From: Spiribacter sp. 2438
GTDB taxonomy: Bacteria > Pseudomonadota > Gammaproteobacteria > Nitrococcales > Nitrococcaceae
Reading direction: 5' to 3'
Assembly (NCBI RefSeq): GCF_009676705.1
Contig: NZ_CP046046.1
Coordinates: 1,240,001 to 1,304,000 of the forward strand
DNA length: 64,000 bases
A program made the translations under genes and the position numbers. Shown one piece after another: positions 7,070-15,538 of this stretch (position 1 is the stretch's first letter; every line of letters begins with the position of its first letter). Under the pieces are notes generated by a model. That model had not been told where the DNA came from and made no database searches. It saw only the letters and a program-made list of their open reading frames with translations.

Positions 7070-8133
7070 CTCGACGGGAGTGTCCGGTCACCGTCGCGTA
7101 ACCAGTCCAGGGACAGATCCGACATCAGGGCACTATCAGCGGGGAGCGCCAGGGTCATTTTTGCCACCACCCGGGGCTCGCCGCTCACGCGGGTGCGAAT
7201 GCTGGCGCAGTCGCCAACCGTGCCCTTGCTCACCACGGACCCTTCAAAGGTCGTGCCCGCCGGGCTGGTATTGCGCAGGGTAGCGCCCACATCCGCCCGG
7301 CCCTGCCGACTGAGCCGTGCCAGCCGGGCCACGGTGCCGGTGCCGGTGGGGCAACCCCAGAGCACGCCGGGGTGCCCATAGGTACCACCCACCGCCATCC
7401 AGCGGCCCGGCGCCTCTTCGCGCTCCGGCCACATCCAGTGAAGAAACCGCGGCAGGCCGACGTCACCCAGATGGGGGTGTCGCAGATCGAAGTCCGCCTG
7501 CACCGCTTCAATCACCCGGGCTGCCAGGGCCAGCGCCTCGGCATCGCCGGCCCGCTCCGGCAGAAGGCCCACGGAATCGGCATCCACCATGACATAGTGC
7601 CCGCCGCTCCAGACCAGGTCGTAGGCCACCGTGCCAATGTCCGGTAACTCCACCGTGGCGTCGGCGCGATGAACGAAGGTTTCATCGCCTTCGACACTCA
7701 CGGCCATCACCCGCCCCGCTTTCAGGGTGACGTTGGCATCCACCCGCCCGCCGGGGGTTTCCAGCCGCACGCACTGAACGCCATTGTCGATCTCCCGGGG
7801 GATACGCCCGCTTTCCAGCAGAGCGCAGGCCGTGGCCATGGTGTTGGAGCCGGAGAAAAACGGATAGCCCATCACCTCCATGATCACGAAACCCGCCTGG
7901 GCCTCGGGGTGGACGGGCGGTGTCAGCAGATCCACGCAAAATGCCGGCAGGCCGTAGGGGGGCTCGATCAATAGCCGCCGCAGGCCATCCCCCTCGCCGC
8001 TCAGCCACTCCATGCGCTCGCGCACGCTCGGCCCCGGCGGCAGCGGCACACCCTCGAAAACCACCCGATGGATGTCGCTGCCAACGGCCACGTCCATCCA
8101 TTGCAGTTCGGCCACCGCGTCAGGGCCGGACAT
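7060..8133 (-). CDS. Proline racemase family protein (hydroxyproline epimerase/dehydratase-like)
   Basis: This 357-residue protein has the two-lobed proline-racemase fold signature. The two catalytic cysteine positions are not cysteine. The first motif reads FFSGSNTM with Ser94 in place of Cys and Ser96 in place of His. The second reads CPTGTGT with Thr263 in place of Cys. Trans-3-hydroxyproline dehydratases have Thr at the second site but normally keep the first Cys, so a Ser/Thr pair is uncommon. A dehydratase or another acid-base reaction on a proline-like substrate is possible; racemisation is unlikely. ATG at 8133 has GGAG upstream and overlaps the preceding gene by 14 bases. An alternative start is 8097. 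Confidence 0.82.
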   Translation of the reverse strand: MSGPDAVAELQWMDVAVGSDIHRVVFEGVPLPPGPSVRERMEWLSGEGDGLRRLLIEPPYGLPAFCVDLLTPPVHPEAQAGFVIMEVMGYPFFSGSNTMATACALLESGRIPREIDNGVQCVRLETPGGRVDANVTLKAGRVMAVSVEGDETFVHRADATVELPDIGTVAYDLVWSGGHYVMVDADSVGLLPERAGDAEALALAARVIEAVQADFDLRHPHLGDVGLPRFLHWMWPEREEAPGRWMAVGGTYGHPGVLWGCPTGTGTVARLARLSRQGRADVGATLRNTSPAGTTFEGSVVSKGTVGDCASIRTRVSGEPRVVAKMTLALPADSALMSDLSLDWLRDGDRTLPSSQA

Positions 8134-9235
8134 GGGGCGCTCCGACGGACTCCCAGTGTCGGTCGGGCACCACAACCAGCTTGCCGACGTAATCCTTGTT
8201 CATGAAATCCGTTTGCGCCTGATGGAAATCCGACAGCCGATGGGTGGCATGCAGCAGGGGCCGAATTCGGCCGGCCAGCACATGACCCAGCAGCCGCTGG
8301 AAGTCGCTGCGACGGCCCTGGGATGAACCATGCAGCTGGAGCTGCTTGAGGTACATGGTCCGCAGATCCAGGTCCACCACGGGGCCGGCGATGGCGCCGG
8401 CGGTGGTGTAGCGGCCCTCGGGCCGGAGAATGCGCAGCAGATCATTGAAATGCGGCCCGGCCACCAGATCCGCCACCACATCAATGGGCTCACCGCCGGT
8501 GGCCTGATCCACCGCGGTCAACCAATCCTCGCTGGCCCGGTCCACCACCGCTTCGGCGCCAATGGCTTTCAGCGCCTCCGCCTTGTCCGACCGGGTCACG
8601 GCATAGGGAATCGCGCCCCGGGCCCGGCAGAGCTGGACGATCCCTGAACCCACTCCGCCGGAGGCGCCGGTGACCAGCACCCGCTCGCCGGTCTGGACGC
8701 CGGCGCGCTCGAGCATGTGCTCGCCGGTGAGATAGGCACAGCAGAACGTCGCCAGTTCGGCATCACTCAAGGGGGTATCCACGGCATGGGCATTCTCCGC
8801 CGGCACGCACTGATACTCGGCATAACCGCCGTCGCGTCCGTGACCGATATAGTCGATGTCCGCCAGGCTGTCGTCATCGCGGTTGTAGAGGCTGAAATCC
8901 ACCACCACCCGCTCACCGATCCGCGCCTCGGACACCCCCTCGCCCACCGCCACAATCACACCAACACTGTCGGTGCCCTGAATGCGGGGGAACGTGAGCG
9001 TGGAGCGCCCCCGTCGCCAGGTGGACACCGCTTCGGGATCGGTCTCACTGCCATACGCCCCCTCTCGGACCCAGACATCGGTGTTGTTCATGCCGCAGGC
9101 ATGCACCTCCAGAAGCACCTCGCCCGGCGCCGGCCGGGGCACTGGCACATTGCTGCGGTATTCAAGGGCGTCCAGCCCCCCATGGCGGGTGAGCAGAACC
9201 GCGGACATTAAATCGGGGATGGCAGGGGTGCTCAT
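8120..9235 (-). CDS. MDR-family NAD(P)-dependent oxidoreductase (quinone oxidoreductase/alcohol dehydrogenase-like)
   Basis: This 371-residue medium-chain dehydrogenase has a GroES-like N-terminal domain (about 10-150) and a Rossmann domain with GASGGVGSG for the dinucleotide (about 170-310). The place of the zinc-ligand GHE motif reads GTDSVG, and there is no four-cysteine structural-zinc lobe. A zinc-independent, quinone-oxidoreductase-like enzyme is therefore more likely than a classical alcohol dehydrogenase, although the automatic family name would be alcohol dehydrogenase. It overlaps the proline-racemase-family gene by 14 bases, so the two probably act on one substrate route. The substrate is unknown. 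Confidence 0.88.
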   Translation of the reverse strand: MSTPAIPDLMSAVLLTRHGGLDALEYRSNVPVPRPAPGEVLLEVHACGMNNTDVWVREGAYGSETDPEAVSTWRRGRSTLTFPRIQGTDSVGVIVAVGEGVSEARIGERVVVDFSLYNRDDDSLADIDYIGHGRDGGYAEYQCVPAENAHAVDTPLSDAELATFCCAYLTGEHMLERAGVQTGERVLVTGASGGVGSGIVQLCRARGAIPYAVTRSDKAEALKAIGAEAVVDRASEDWLTAVDQATGGEPIDVVADLVAGPHFNDLLRILRPEGRYTTAGAIAGPVVDLDLRTMYLKQLQLHGSSQGRRSDFQRLLGHVLAGRIRPLLHATHRLSDFHQAQTDFMNKDYVGKLVVVPDRHWESVGAPHVRP

Positions 9236-9286
9236 GGTCTCTCGTCGGTCACTTTTATCGGAATGTAGGGGTTCCCGAAGGCCGGC

Positions 9287-9739
9287 TCAAGCCCGGCGAC
9301 GGGCTCGAAAAAACTCCCGGAGCAGAGCCCCGCAGGCCTCGGCCTCCAACCCGCCCTCAACGGTCAGGCGGTGGTTATGGGTGGGGTGCTCATGCAGCGG
9401 GAATGCGCCTCCACAGGCGCCAGTTTTGGGGTCCGAGGCGCCGAACACCAGCCGATCCACCCGGGCATGGATGAGGGCACCAACACACATGGGACAGGGC
9501 TCCAGGGTCACGTAGAGGACACTGCCCGGCAGGCGATAGCCACCCAGCCGCTGTCCCGCCTCGCGCAGAGCAATCACCTCGGCGTGCGCGGTGGGATCAT
9601 GGCTGGCGATGGGCTGATTGCAGCCCTCACCGACGACCTCGCCATCAAGAACCAGCACCGCTCCCACGGGCACCTCCCCCGCCGCCGCGGCCTGCCCGGC
9701 AAGGCCCAGCGCCCGCCGCATGTACTCGATATCGGTCAT
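9287..9739 (-). CDS. tadA: tRNA-specific adenosine deaminase TadA
   Basis: This 150-residue zinc deaminase converts A34 of tRNA-Arg(ACG) to inosine. The zinc and catalytic residues are His52-Ala-Glu54 and Pro81-Cys82-x2-Cys85, and the typical C-terminal basic tail ends FFRARRRA. Length is normal for the family. It is divergent from the first mgtE. Confidence 0.95.
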   Translation of the reverse strand: MTDIEYMRRALGLAGQAAAAGEVPVGAVLVLDGEVVGEGCNQPIASHDPTAHAEVIALREAGQRLGGYRLPGSVLYVTLEPCPMCVGALIHARVDRLVFGASDPKTGACGGAFPLHEHPTHNHRLTVEGGLEAEACGALLREFFRARRRA

Positions 9740-9818
9740 GCCCCGCTTTTACCGGGATCGACCCCAACCGGCAAGCCGGGTTATCGAGGCAGACAGCGCC
9801 TGTGTCACAATCCCGCAC

Positions 9819-11171
9819 ATGGATGGCGATCACACCCATGACCTCGAACAGTTGATCGCCCGCCTCGAGGGCAATGACCGGGCGGGTGCCGCCGCACACC
9901 TTGAGGTCATGCGCACCCAGGACATCGCGGCCGCCGTGGCCGGGCTGGACGCCGACACCCGCGGGGCGCTGTTCGATCGGCTGCCCGCCGAACGTCAGGT
10001 GGCGGTGTTTGCCGAGCTCGACCACGACCAGCAGGTGGATCTGCTGGATCGTCAGGCTCCGGACCATGCTCGCTACCTGCTCTCGGCAATGCCGCCGGAT
10101 GACCTGACCGGTTTACTCGAGGACCTCCCGGTGGCCGAGGTCCGACGGCTGCTGCGGCTGCTACCGTTCCGCTCCATCCGCCGGGCGCTGACCCTGCTGG
10201 GTTATCCCGAAGAAAGCTGCGGTCGTCTGATGACCACCACGGTGGTGACGGTGCGCCCGGACTGGACCATGGGCCGCGCGCTGGACGAGGTGCGTGCCCA
10301 GGCCGAGCAGGGACAGACCGCCAACTTGGTCTACGTCACGGACGAAGAAGGCGTGCTTCAGGGCGTTCTGCCACTCAAGTACTTCCTGCGCCAGGAAGCG
10401 GATCGGCGAGTCGCCGAGCGGATGAACACCGCCCTGGTGACCATTGATGCCAATGAACCCCAGGAAGAGGGCTTGCGGGTCATTCGCGACTACGACGTGG
10501 CGGCCCTACCCGTGGTTAACGAAGACCGGGAGCTGCTCGGCATCATCACCGTGGACGACGTTCTGGATGTCGAAGAAGAGGAAACCACGGAAGACTTCCA
10601 GCGCATGGCCAGCCTCGGGCCGCTTAACCTCAACCTGCGCAGCGCCAGCCCGGGACTCCTCTACCGCAAACGGGTGGGCTGGCTGCTCGTGCTCATCGCC
10701 CTCAACCTGGTGGGTGGCATCATCATCTCCGGGTTCGAAGACGCCATCGAGGCGGTGGTGGTGCTGGTGTTCTTCCTGCCGCTGATTATCGATGGTGGCG
10801 GCAACGCCGGCACCCAGTCTGCCACCCTCATGATCCGCTCCCTGGCCACCGGCGATCTGCGCCCCGGCGACTGGATCAAGCTTTGGGGCAAGGAACTGCT
10901 GGTGGCGGGCGCGCTAGGTCTGACCATGGGCGTCGCCGTCTCGGCGCTGGGCCTGTGGCGGGGCGGCGCGGACGTGGCCATGTTGATCGCCCTCGCCATG
11001 TTCATTGTGGTGATGATGGGCAGCCTGCTGGGCATGCTGCTGCCGTTCATCCTCTCCCGGCTCAACCTTGATCCGGCCACCGCCAGTGCGCCGCTGGTGA
11101 CCTCCATTGCCGACGTGGTCGGTATCACCATCTATTTCAGCCTGGCAATGATCATTCTGGGGATCCAGTGA
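9819..11171 (+). CDS. mgtE: Magnesium transporter MgtE (first copy)
   Basis: This 450-residue Mg2+ channel has the cytoplasmic helical N domain (about 1-130) and two CBS domains (about 135-255, with GVLPLKYFLRQ and IITVDDVLDVEEEE). A five-helix membrane domain (about 280-450) contains the pore motif GGNAGTQSATL and the closing ATASAPLVTSIADVVG. Acidic residues in the N and CBS domains sense Mg2+ in characterised MgtE. ATG at 9819 removes an unlikely 67-residue extension. Only one base separates its stop from the second mgtE. Confidence 0.95.
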   Translation: MDGDHTHDLEQLIARLEGNDRAGAAAHLEVMRTQDIAAAVAGLDADTRGALFDRLPAERQVAVFAELDHDQQVDLLDRQAPDHARYLLSAMPPDDLTGLLEDLPVAEVRRLLRLLPFRSIRRALTLLGYPEESCGRLMTTTVVTVRPDWTMGRALDEVRAQAEQGQTANLVYVTDEEGVLQGVLPLKYFLRQEADRRVAERMNTALVTIDANEPQEEGLRVIRDYDVAALPVVNEDRELLGIITVDDVLDVEEEETTEDFQRMASLGPLNLNLRSASPGLLYRKRVGWLLVLIALNLVGGIIISGFEDAIEAVVVLVFFLPLIIDGGGNAGTQSATLMIRSLATGDLRPGDWIKLWGKELLVAGALGLTMGVAVSALGLWRGGADVAMLIALAMFIVVMMGSLLGMLLPFILSRLNLDPATASAPLVTSIADVVGITIYFSLAMIILGIQ

Positions 11172-11172
11172 C

Positions 11173-12519
11173 ATGAGCGAGTCCGTGGACTTCCAAGCCC
11201 TCGTGGAGCGACTGCAGGACCGGGACTGGTCCGCCCTGACTGAGTCACTGCCAGCGCTCCAGGACCGGGATCTGGCGGCTCTGATCAGTGAGCTGGACGC
11301 CCATTTGTGGGAGCCGCTGTTCCGACAGATCCCGACGCACCGACAGGCGGATGTGTTTGCCTATCTCAGCGAGGACCGACAACAGACCCTGGTGCTGAGT
11401 CTCTTGGAGACCGATCGCATTACGCTGCTGACGGCCCTGTCCTACGACGACGCAGCTGCGGTGATCGCCGGCCTGCCGGAGTCGATGGGCGTCGAGACGC
11501 TGGCCACGCTATCGGAGCGGGATCGCTGGGTGATTCGCAGCCTGCTGGCCTACCCCGAGGAGAGTGCCGGGCGGCTGATGACCCCGGAGTTCATCGCCCT
11601 GGAGGCGGACTGGACCCTGGCCCAGGCACTGGATCATGTCCGTTATACCCATGAGGAGAGCGAGACCGCCAACTCCGCCTTCATCACCGATGAAACCGGA
11701 CGTCTGCTGGGGTTCGTCAAACTCCAGGATCTGCTGCTGGGCGCCGCGGATCGACGGGTCAGCAGTCTGATGCGCACCGATGTCATCTCCACGCCGACCC
11801 GCACGGATCAGGAGGAAGTGGCCCGGATCATGCGCCGCTATGACCTGGAAGTGCTGCCGGTGGTGGATGAGCGCGAAATCCTCGTGGGCATCATCACCGT
11901 GGATGACGTCATGGACGTGGCCGCCGAGGAAACGACTGAAGATTTCCTGCGCATGGGCAGCGTGGGGGTTGGCCCCATCGTGCTTAACCTGCGCAACGCC
12001 AGCGCCAACCTGCTCTATCGCAAACGTGTCGGTTGGCTGCTCATCCTGGTGGTGGTGAACGTCTTTGCCGGGGCCGCCATCTCGGTGTTCGAGACCGCCA
12101 TCGAAGCCGTGGTCGCGCTGGTTTTCTTCCTGCCCATGGTGATCGCCACCGGCGGCAATGCGGGCACCCAGGCGTCCACCCTGATGGTGCGATCCCTGGC
12201 CACCGGTGACGTTCAGCTGCGGGACTGGTTGCCACTCTGGGGCAAGGAACTGGCCGTCTCCATTGCTTTGGGCGCCACGCTGGGCCTCGCCATCTGGGGC
12301 GCGGCGGCCTGGCTCGGCGGCCCGGAAGTCGGCTTGGCCGTGGCGGTGGCCATGTCGCTGGTGGTGGTGGTCGGCAGCATGGTGGGCTTGCTGCTGCCGA
12401 TGATCCTGACCCGGCTGAACATGGATCCGGCCACGGCCAGCGCGCCGCTGGTGACCTCCATCGCCGACGTCGGCGGAATTCTGGTCTACTTCAGCGTCGC
12501 CATTGCCATTCTGCCGTGA
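11173..12519 (+). CDS. mgtE: Magnesium transporter MgtE (second copy)
   Basis: This 448-residue paralogue of the preceding gene has the same order: N domain (1-130), two CBS domains (GFVKLQDLLL and IITVDDVMDVAAEE) and the membrane domain with GGNAGTQASTL and ATASAPLVTSIADVG. It is clearly diverged from copy 1 in the N domain and much closer in the pore domain. The tandem pair is probably one transcript. MgtE acts as a homodimer in known structures; whether the two form heterodimers is open. Confidence 0.95.
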   Translation: MSESVDFQALVERLQDRDWSALTESLPALQDRDLAALISELDAHLWEPLFRQIPTHRQADVFAYLSEDRQQTLVLSLLETDRITLLTALSYDDAAAVIAGLPESMGVETLATLSERDRWVIRSLLAYPEESAGRLMTPEFIALEADWTLAQALDHVRYTHEESETANSAFITDETGRLLGFVKLQDLLLGAADRRVSSLMRTDVISTPTRTDQEEVARIMRRYDLEVLPVVDEREILVGIITVDDVMDVAAEETTEDFLRMGSVGVGPIVLNLRNASANLLYRKRVGWLLILVVVNVFAGAAISVFETAIEAVVALVFFLPMVIATGGNAGTQASTLMVRSLATGDVQLRDWLPLWGKELAVSIALGATLGLAIWGAAAWLGGPEVGLAVAVAMSLVVVVGSMVGLLLPMILTRLNMDPATASAPLVTSIADVGGILVYFSVAIAILP

Positions 12520-12579
12520 CCCGGGGTTGACTGACCGCCTGATCGTATAGCCAGTCCGTCGGAACGGTTGCCGAAAAGC

Positions 12580-12765
12580 TCACTCCCACTCAATCGTGGC
12601 CGGCGGTTTTCCGGAAATGTCGTAGACGACGCGCGAGATGCCATCGATTTCGTTGATGATTCGGCGTGAGACTTGATCGAGGAAGGTATGGGGCAGATGC
12701 GCCCAGCGGGCGGTCATAAAATCGACCGTTTCAACGGCGCGCAAGGCATTTACATATTCATAACG
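12580..12765 (-). pseudogene. guaA 3'-end remnant (diverged second copy)
   Basis: Read on the minus strand, these bases encode about the last 60 residues of GMP synthase, from [13 protein letters not shown] to the normal end PATIEWE and TGA. The peptide is almost identical to that of the intact guaA (differences such as HT for YD and Q for H). The DNA differs at many third positions, roughly one base in four or five, with more A/T in this copy. The upstream part of guaA is absent; homology stops near 12765, inside the end of the TackOD1 gene. It is a foreign guaA end, not an assembly duplicate. Confidence 0.88.
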
Positions 12766-13328
12766 CCAGCCGGTGTGATGCGGTAGCTAAACCGATCGCG
12801 CCAGGGTCCTTCATCGCCCCCTACATGCTCACCGCAATCTCCGCAGATAAAGCCGACCACCGGTTCGTCGCTAATTTGTTGGCAGGCCCCGCAGGCGCTC
12901 ACCTGACCGGGCGTGTCGTATTCCACGCCAAAATGCCTAAGGCGGCGATGGCATTTGGGGCAGCTGAGCACCTCTTCGTCTAAGAACTCATAGCGCGGTG
13001 CTTGATAACCGCACCGAAAGTGATGCACTAAGGTCCACTCCGAAATATCCGCGCTCGCACAGTTTGGGCAAACCTCACGCGCCGCCATGCGCGCGCTTTG
13101 ACATCCCGGACACCCATGTAAGCGCTCAAAAAATTGACGGGTACATAAATGCGAATTGACCAGCGCCTGCATCAGCGCACAGGGGTTGCTTATGCCCGCA
13201 AGCATCGGGTAATGGCAGAGGCTGCGCAGCGAGGCGTCTAACACGGGGTCGATACCGCTTTCGCGGGTAACCATCAGGCCGAGCGCCACTAGGCCTTCGC
13301 GATCTTGACTGTTAGGAATGTTCGCCAA
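12750..13328 (-). CDS. TackOD1-domain zinc-ribbon protein, C-terminal part of a gene split by a stop codon
   Basis: This reading frame encodes a cysteine-rich output domain. It has [51 protein letters not shown] and FICGDCGEH, which match the TackOD1 (thaumarchaeal output domain 1) pattern with four or more zinc-binding CxxC pairs. A TTG at 13328 would be its own start, but the frame continues upstream in the same phase through a TAA (13347-13349) into the 13347-13655 frame, so both are probably halves of one gene of about 300 codons. The last five codons run into the guaA remnant, so a few C-terminal residues may also be lost. TackOD1 proteins have no proven biochemical function. Confidence 0.7.
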   Translation of the reverse strand: MANIPNSQDREGLVALGLMVTRESGIDPVLDASLRSLCHYPMLAGISNPCALMQALVNSHLCTRQFFERLHGCPGCQSARMAAREVCPNCASADISEWTLVHHFRCGYQAPRYEFLDEEVLSCPKCHRRLRHFGVEYDTPGQVSACGACQQISDEPVVGFICGDCGEHVGGDEGPWRDRFSYRITPAGVMNM

Positions 13329-13346
13329 CGCTTGAATACGCGCTTT

Positions 13347-13655
13347 TTAGGCTTGGGCAGTTTGCAAGGCGGCACTGAGTGACTCGGCGGTTAAGGCAGG
13401 TACCGCCGCATCCACCCGCGCGCAGCGTGTTTCGCCCACCACAATTAACGTGGCTAGGGGAGACGGGCTGTCAATCAGCCAGCTCAGCTGCTCTGGATCA
13501 AGCTGATCGGCTGGCATGATGATGGCGTCAAACGGGGCGTCGTTGGATGGGGCGTCGTCGAAAATCCAGTCTATGTTGATTGAAGGGTCGCCTGGGGGAC
13601 AGTCACTTGGCTGAAGCCCCTTTAAGCGAACTCGTAAGCGGGAAGGGGCCGTCAT
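13347..13655 (-). CDS. N-terminal part of the split TackOD1-protein gene
   Basis: This 102-residue frame starts with ATG at 13655, overlapping the stop of the GGDEF-EAL gene by 4 bases, and ends with a TAA at 13347. The product has a response-regulator-like pattern: a hydrophobic strand in DAIIMPADQL, then LATLIVVGETR and a final SLSAALQTA helix. It could be a receiver-like domain without a recognisable phospho-acceptor. It lies in the same phase as the TackOD1 part; translation through the stop gives a continuous protein. A single base change (for example CAA to TAA) would explain the split. Confidence 0.6.
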   Translation of the reverse strand: MTAPSRLRVRLKGLQPSDCPPGDPSINIDWIFDDAPSNDAPFDAIIMPADQLDPEQLSWLIDSPSPLATLIVVGETRCARVDAAVPALTAESLSAALQTAQA

Positions 13656-15538
13656 GGCAACGTCTCCACGGGTTGAAAATAATAGTCAGGGCTTTGGGGA
13701 TAGCCGAGATAAAATCCTTGTTGGACAGTCACACCCAGGTCTACCAGTAAATCGCTTTGCTCTTTGCTCTCTACGCCTTCTCCAATGACAATAATGTCAA
13801 GCTGATTGCATAGCCGGGCAATGGCCGAGACGATTTCTTGCGATTTCTCGCTCTCCCCAACCGCAGCCACCAGAGAACGATCCAGTTTCAGATAATCGAC
13901 ATCCAGCTGCAGCATTCGCAAAAGATTGCTTTCTTCAGCCCCAAAATCATCTAATGCAATTTGAATATCATCGCCGCGAATGCTGTCTAGCACTTTCACA
14001 ACTTGTGCCATTTCATCTTTGAGATATCGCGGCATGCCGCGTTCAGAAATCTCTAATACCAAATTAATCTGACTCAGCCACTCTGAGCCGAAATCCTTAA
14101 TTAAACTTTGTGGTAATCCTGGGCGGCTTAAATCTTCAATAGGAATGTTAAACGCGAACATTTCAACGTTATTTTCGACTGCGCGCTTGAGCAGTTCTCG
14201 ACGGCGCTGGTCAATAAATTGGGCCGTTTCTGGATCTCGTAAGGCCTCAAAGTACATATCGAGAAACACATCCGGCATCAGCGTTTGCCCGGTATCTAAT
14301 CGCCAACGCATTAAGGCTTCATAGCCCAGCGTTTTGTGCTTAGACACATCAACAACTGGCTGAATAACATAGTGGATATGGCCTTTTTGAATGGCCCGGC
14401 GCACCATCGCCAAGTCGAGAAAGGCGCCTCGTTTGCCTTCGTCAAGCAGGAAGTTCTCATCGGCATAGCCCACTTGATCTTTGCCACGCTCTTTGGCGCG
14501 TCTTAGCGCAAGATCTGCCTGCGATAGTCGGGCTGAAAGCTCATCGTTTACGCCTAACAAAACCCCGCCAGCGGTACAGTGCATGTGTAGCGGGCCTTCT
14601 TCGGCCGGTATTCTTACTGAGCTGAAAATCTCTGATAACCGCTCCCCTAAAACGCGAACTTCGGCCCACCTTTGTGCCTTGGTTAAGAGCACAAACTCAT
14701 CGCCGCCTAAGCGCACAAAGTCGTCGAGCTCTGGAAAATCCGCATGCATGACGTCGGTGATTTTTTTAAGTGACTGATCCCCAACCCCATGGCCATAGCT
14801 GTCGTTTATCGATTTAAAGTTATCGAGATCGATCAAAAACAGGGCGTAAGATTTGGTGCGCTCGCCATCGGCATACCGAAGATTAAAGCCATATCGCGAC
14901 GTTGCCCCGGTCAGCGGATCCGTCGCCAACCGTGTCTCAAGCTTGCGGCGAAACCGCGCCTGCAGCCACAGGTAGCCAATCAACCCGATAAGAATCGCCC
15001 ATAACAGCAGCGACCCCAAACCCACCTGCACCCGGCTATTTTCAATCGTCGGCTGTTGGCTGCGGTAGTCGCCCTTAATCCGCAACCACCCCACTATGAC
15101 GCCGTTCACGGTGATGGCTTGGCTGTAACGCGGCTCGGGGTAGAAGTCTGTAAAGCCATGGTTAAGTAGCCCTAAGTGATTCGGTATTGCATAGTCAAAA
15201 ATCACCTCGCCTGCGTCGTTACGAATGAGTTGAACGATTGCTATGCCATTGGCGGTGTAAAGCTCCGCTCTTTGAATAACCGGTATTGATCCGAAAAACT
15301 CCAGCGTGCGCTCGATACGGGAAAAATCATCGGCAATTAGCGCATCCGCTAAGCTGCTAGACGCTCCTTCGGCAATTAAAACGAGCTCCTGCTGAGCGTT
15401 ATTGGCTAGCGCGTCCGCAAATGAATTGTGGCGCTCAAAAAATCGATTGGTGACTGCTAACCCGATGAGCAAAATTGCAAACGCAGCTGCAAAAAGATGA
15501 GCTTGTCCGGTCCACCACCGAATGGTGACGATTCTCAT
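13652..15538 (-). CDS. Membrane-bound GGDEF-EAL protein (c-di-GMP synthesis/degradation)
   Basis: This 628-residue protein has a transmembrane helix (13-30), a periplasmic sensor region (31-171), a second helix (172-194), then GGDEF and EAL domains. The cyclase motif GGDEF (278-282) is intact. No RxxD inhibitory site precedes it. The EAL domain keeps Glu407 in YEALMRW and the other catalytic positions in FNIP, LEISE, DDFG, YLKLDR, GEGVE and QGFYLG, so both activities are possible. It overlaps the upstream PhnD-like gene by 4 bases and the downstream TackOD1 gene by 4 bases. The base composition is AT-rich compared with the chromosome. The periplasmic part could respond to the cotranscribed binding protein; that is inference. 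Confidence 0.93.
   Translation of the reverse strand: MRIVTIRWWTGQAHLFAAAFAILLIGLAVTNRFFERHNSFADALANNAQQELVLIAEGASSSLADALIADDFSRIERTLEFFGSIPVIQRAELYTANGIAIVQLIRNDAGEVIFDYAIPNHLGLLNHGFTDFYPEPRYSQAITVNGVIVGWLRIKGDYRSQQPTIENSRVQVGLGSLLLWAILIGLIGYLWLQARFRRKLETRLATDPLTGATSRYGFNLRYADGERTKSYALFLIDLDNFKSINDSYGHGVGDQSLKKITDVMHADFPELDDFVRLGGDEFVLLTKAQRWAEVRVLGERLSEIFSSVRIPAEEGPLHMHCTAGGVLLGVNDELSARLSQADLALRRAKERGKDQVGYADENFLLDEGKRGAFLDLAMVRRAIQKGHIHYVIQPVVDVSKHKTLGYEALMRWRLDTGQTLMPDVFLDMYFEALRDPETAQFIDQRRRELLKRAVENNVEMFAFNIPIEDLSRPGLPQSLIKDFGSEWLSQINLVLEISERGMPRYLKDEMAQVVKVLDSIRGDDIQIALDDFGAEESNLLRMLQLDVDYLKLDRSLVAAVGESEKSQEIVSAIARLCNQLDIIVIGEGVESKEQSDLLVDLGVTVQQGFYLGYPQSPDYYFQPVETLP

Noticed and set aside
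12580-12765. Second guaA end as an assembly duplication
   Set aside because: The copy differs from the intact guaA at many third positions while the peptide is conserved, so it is a real, diverged sequence.
13652-15538. Degenerate (catalytically dead) GGDEF or EAL domain
   Set aside because: GGDEF is intact and the EAL catalytic residues are all present, so loss of activity is not supported by sequence; only the inhibitory RxxD site is missing.
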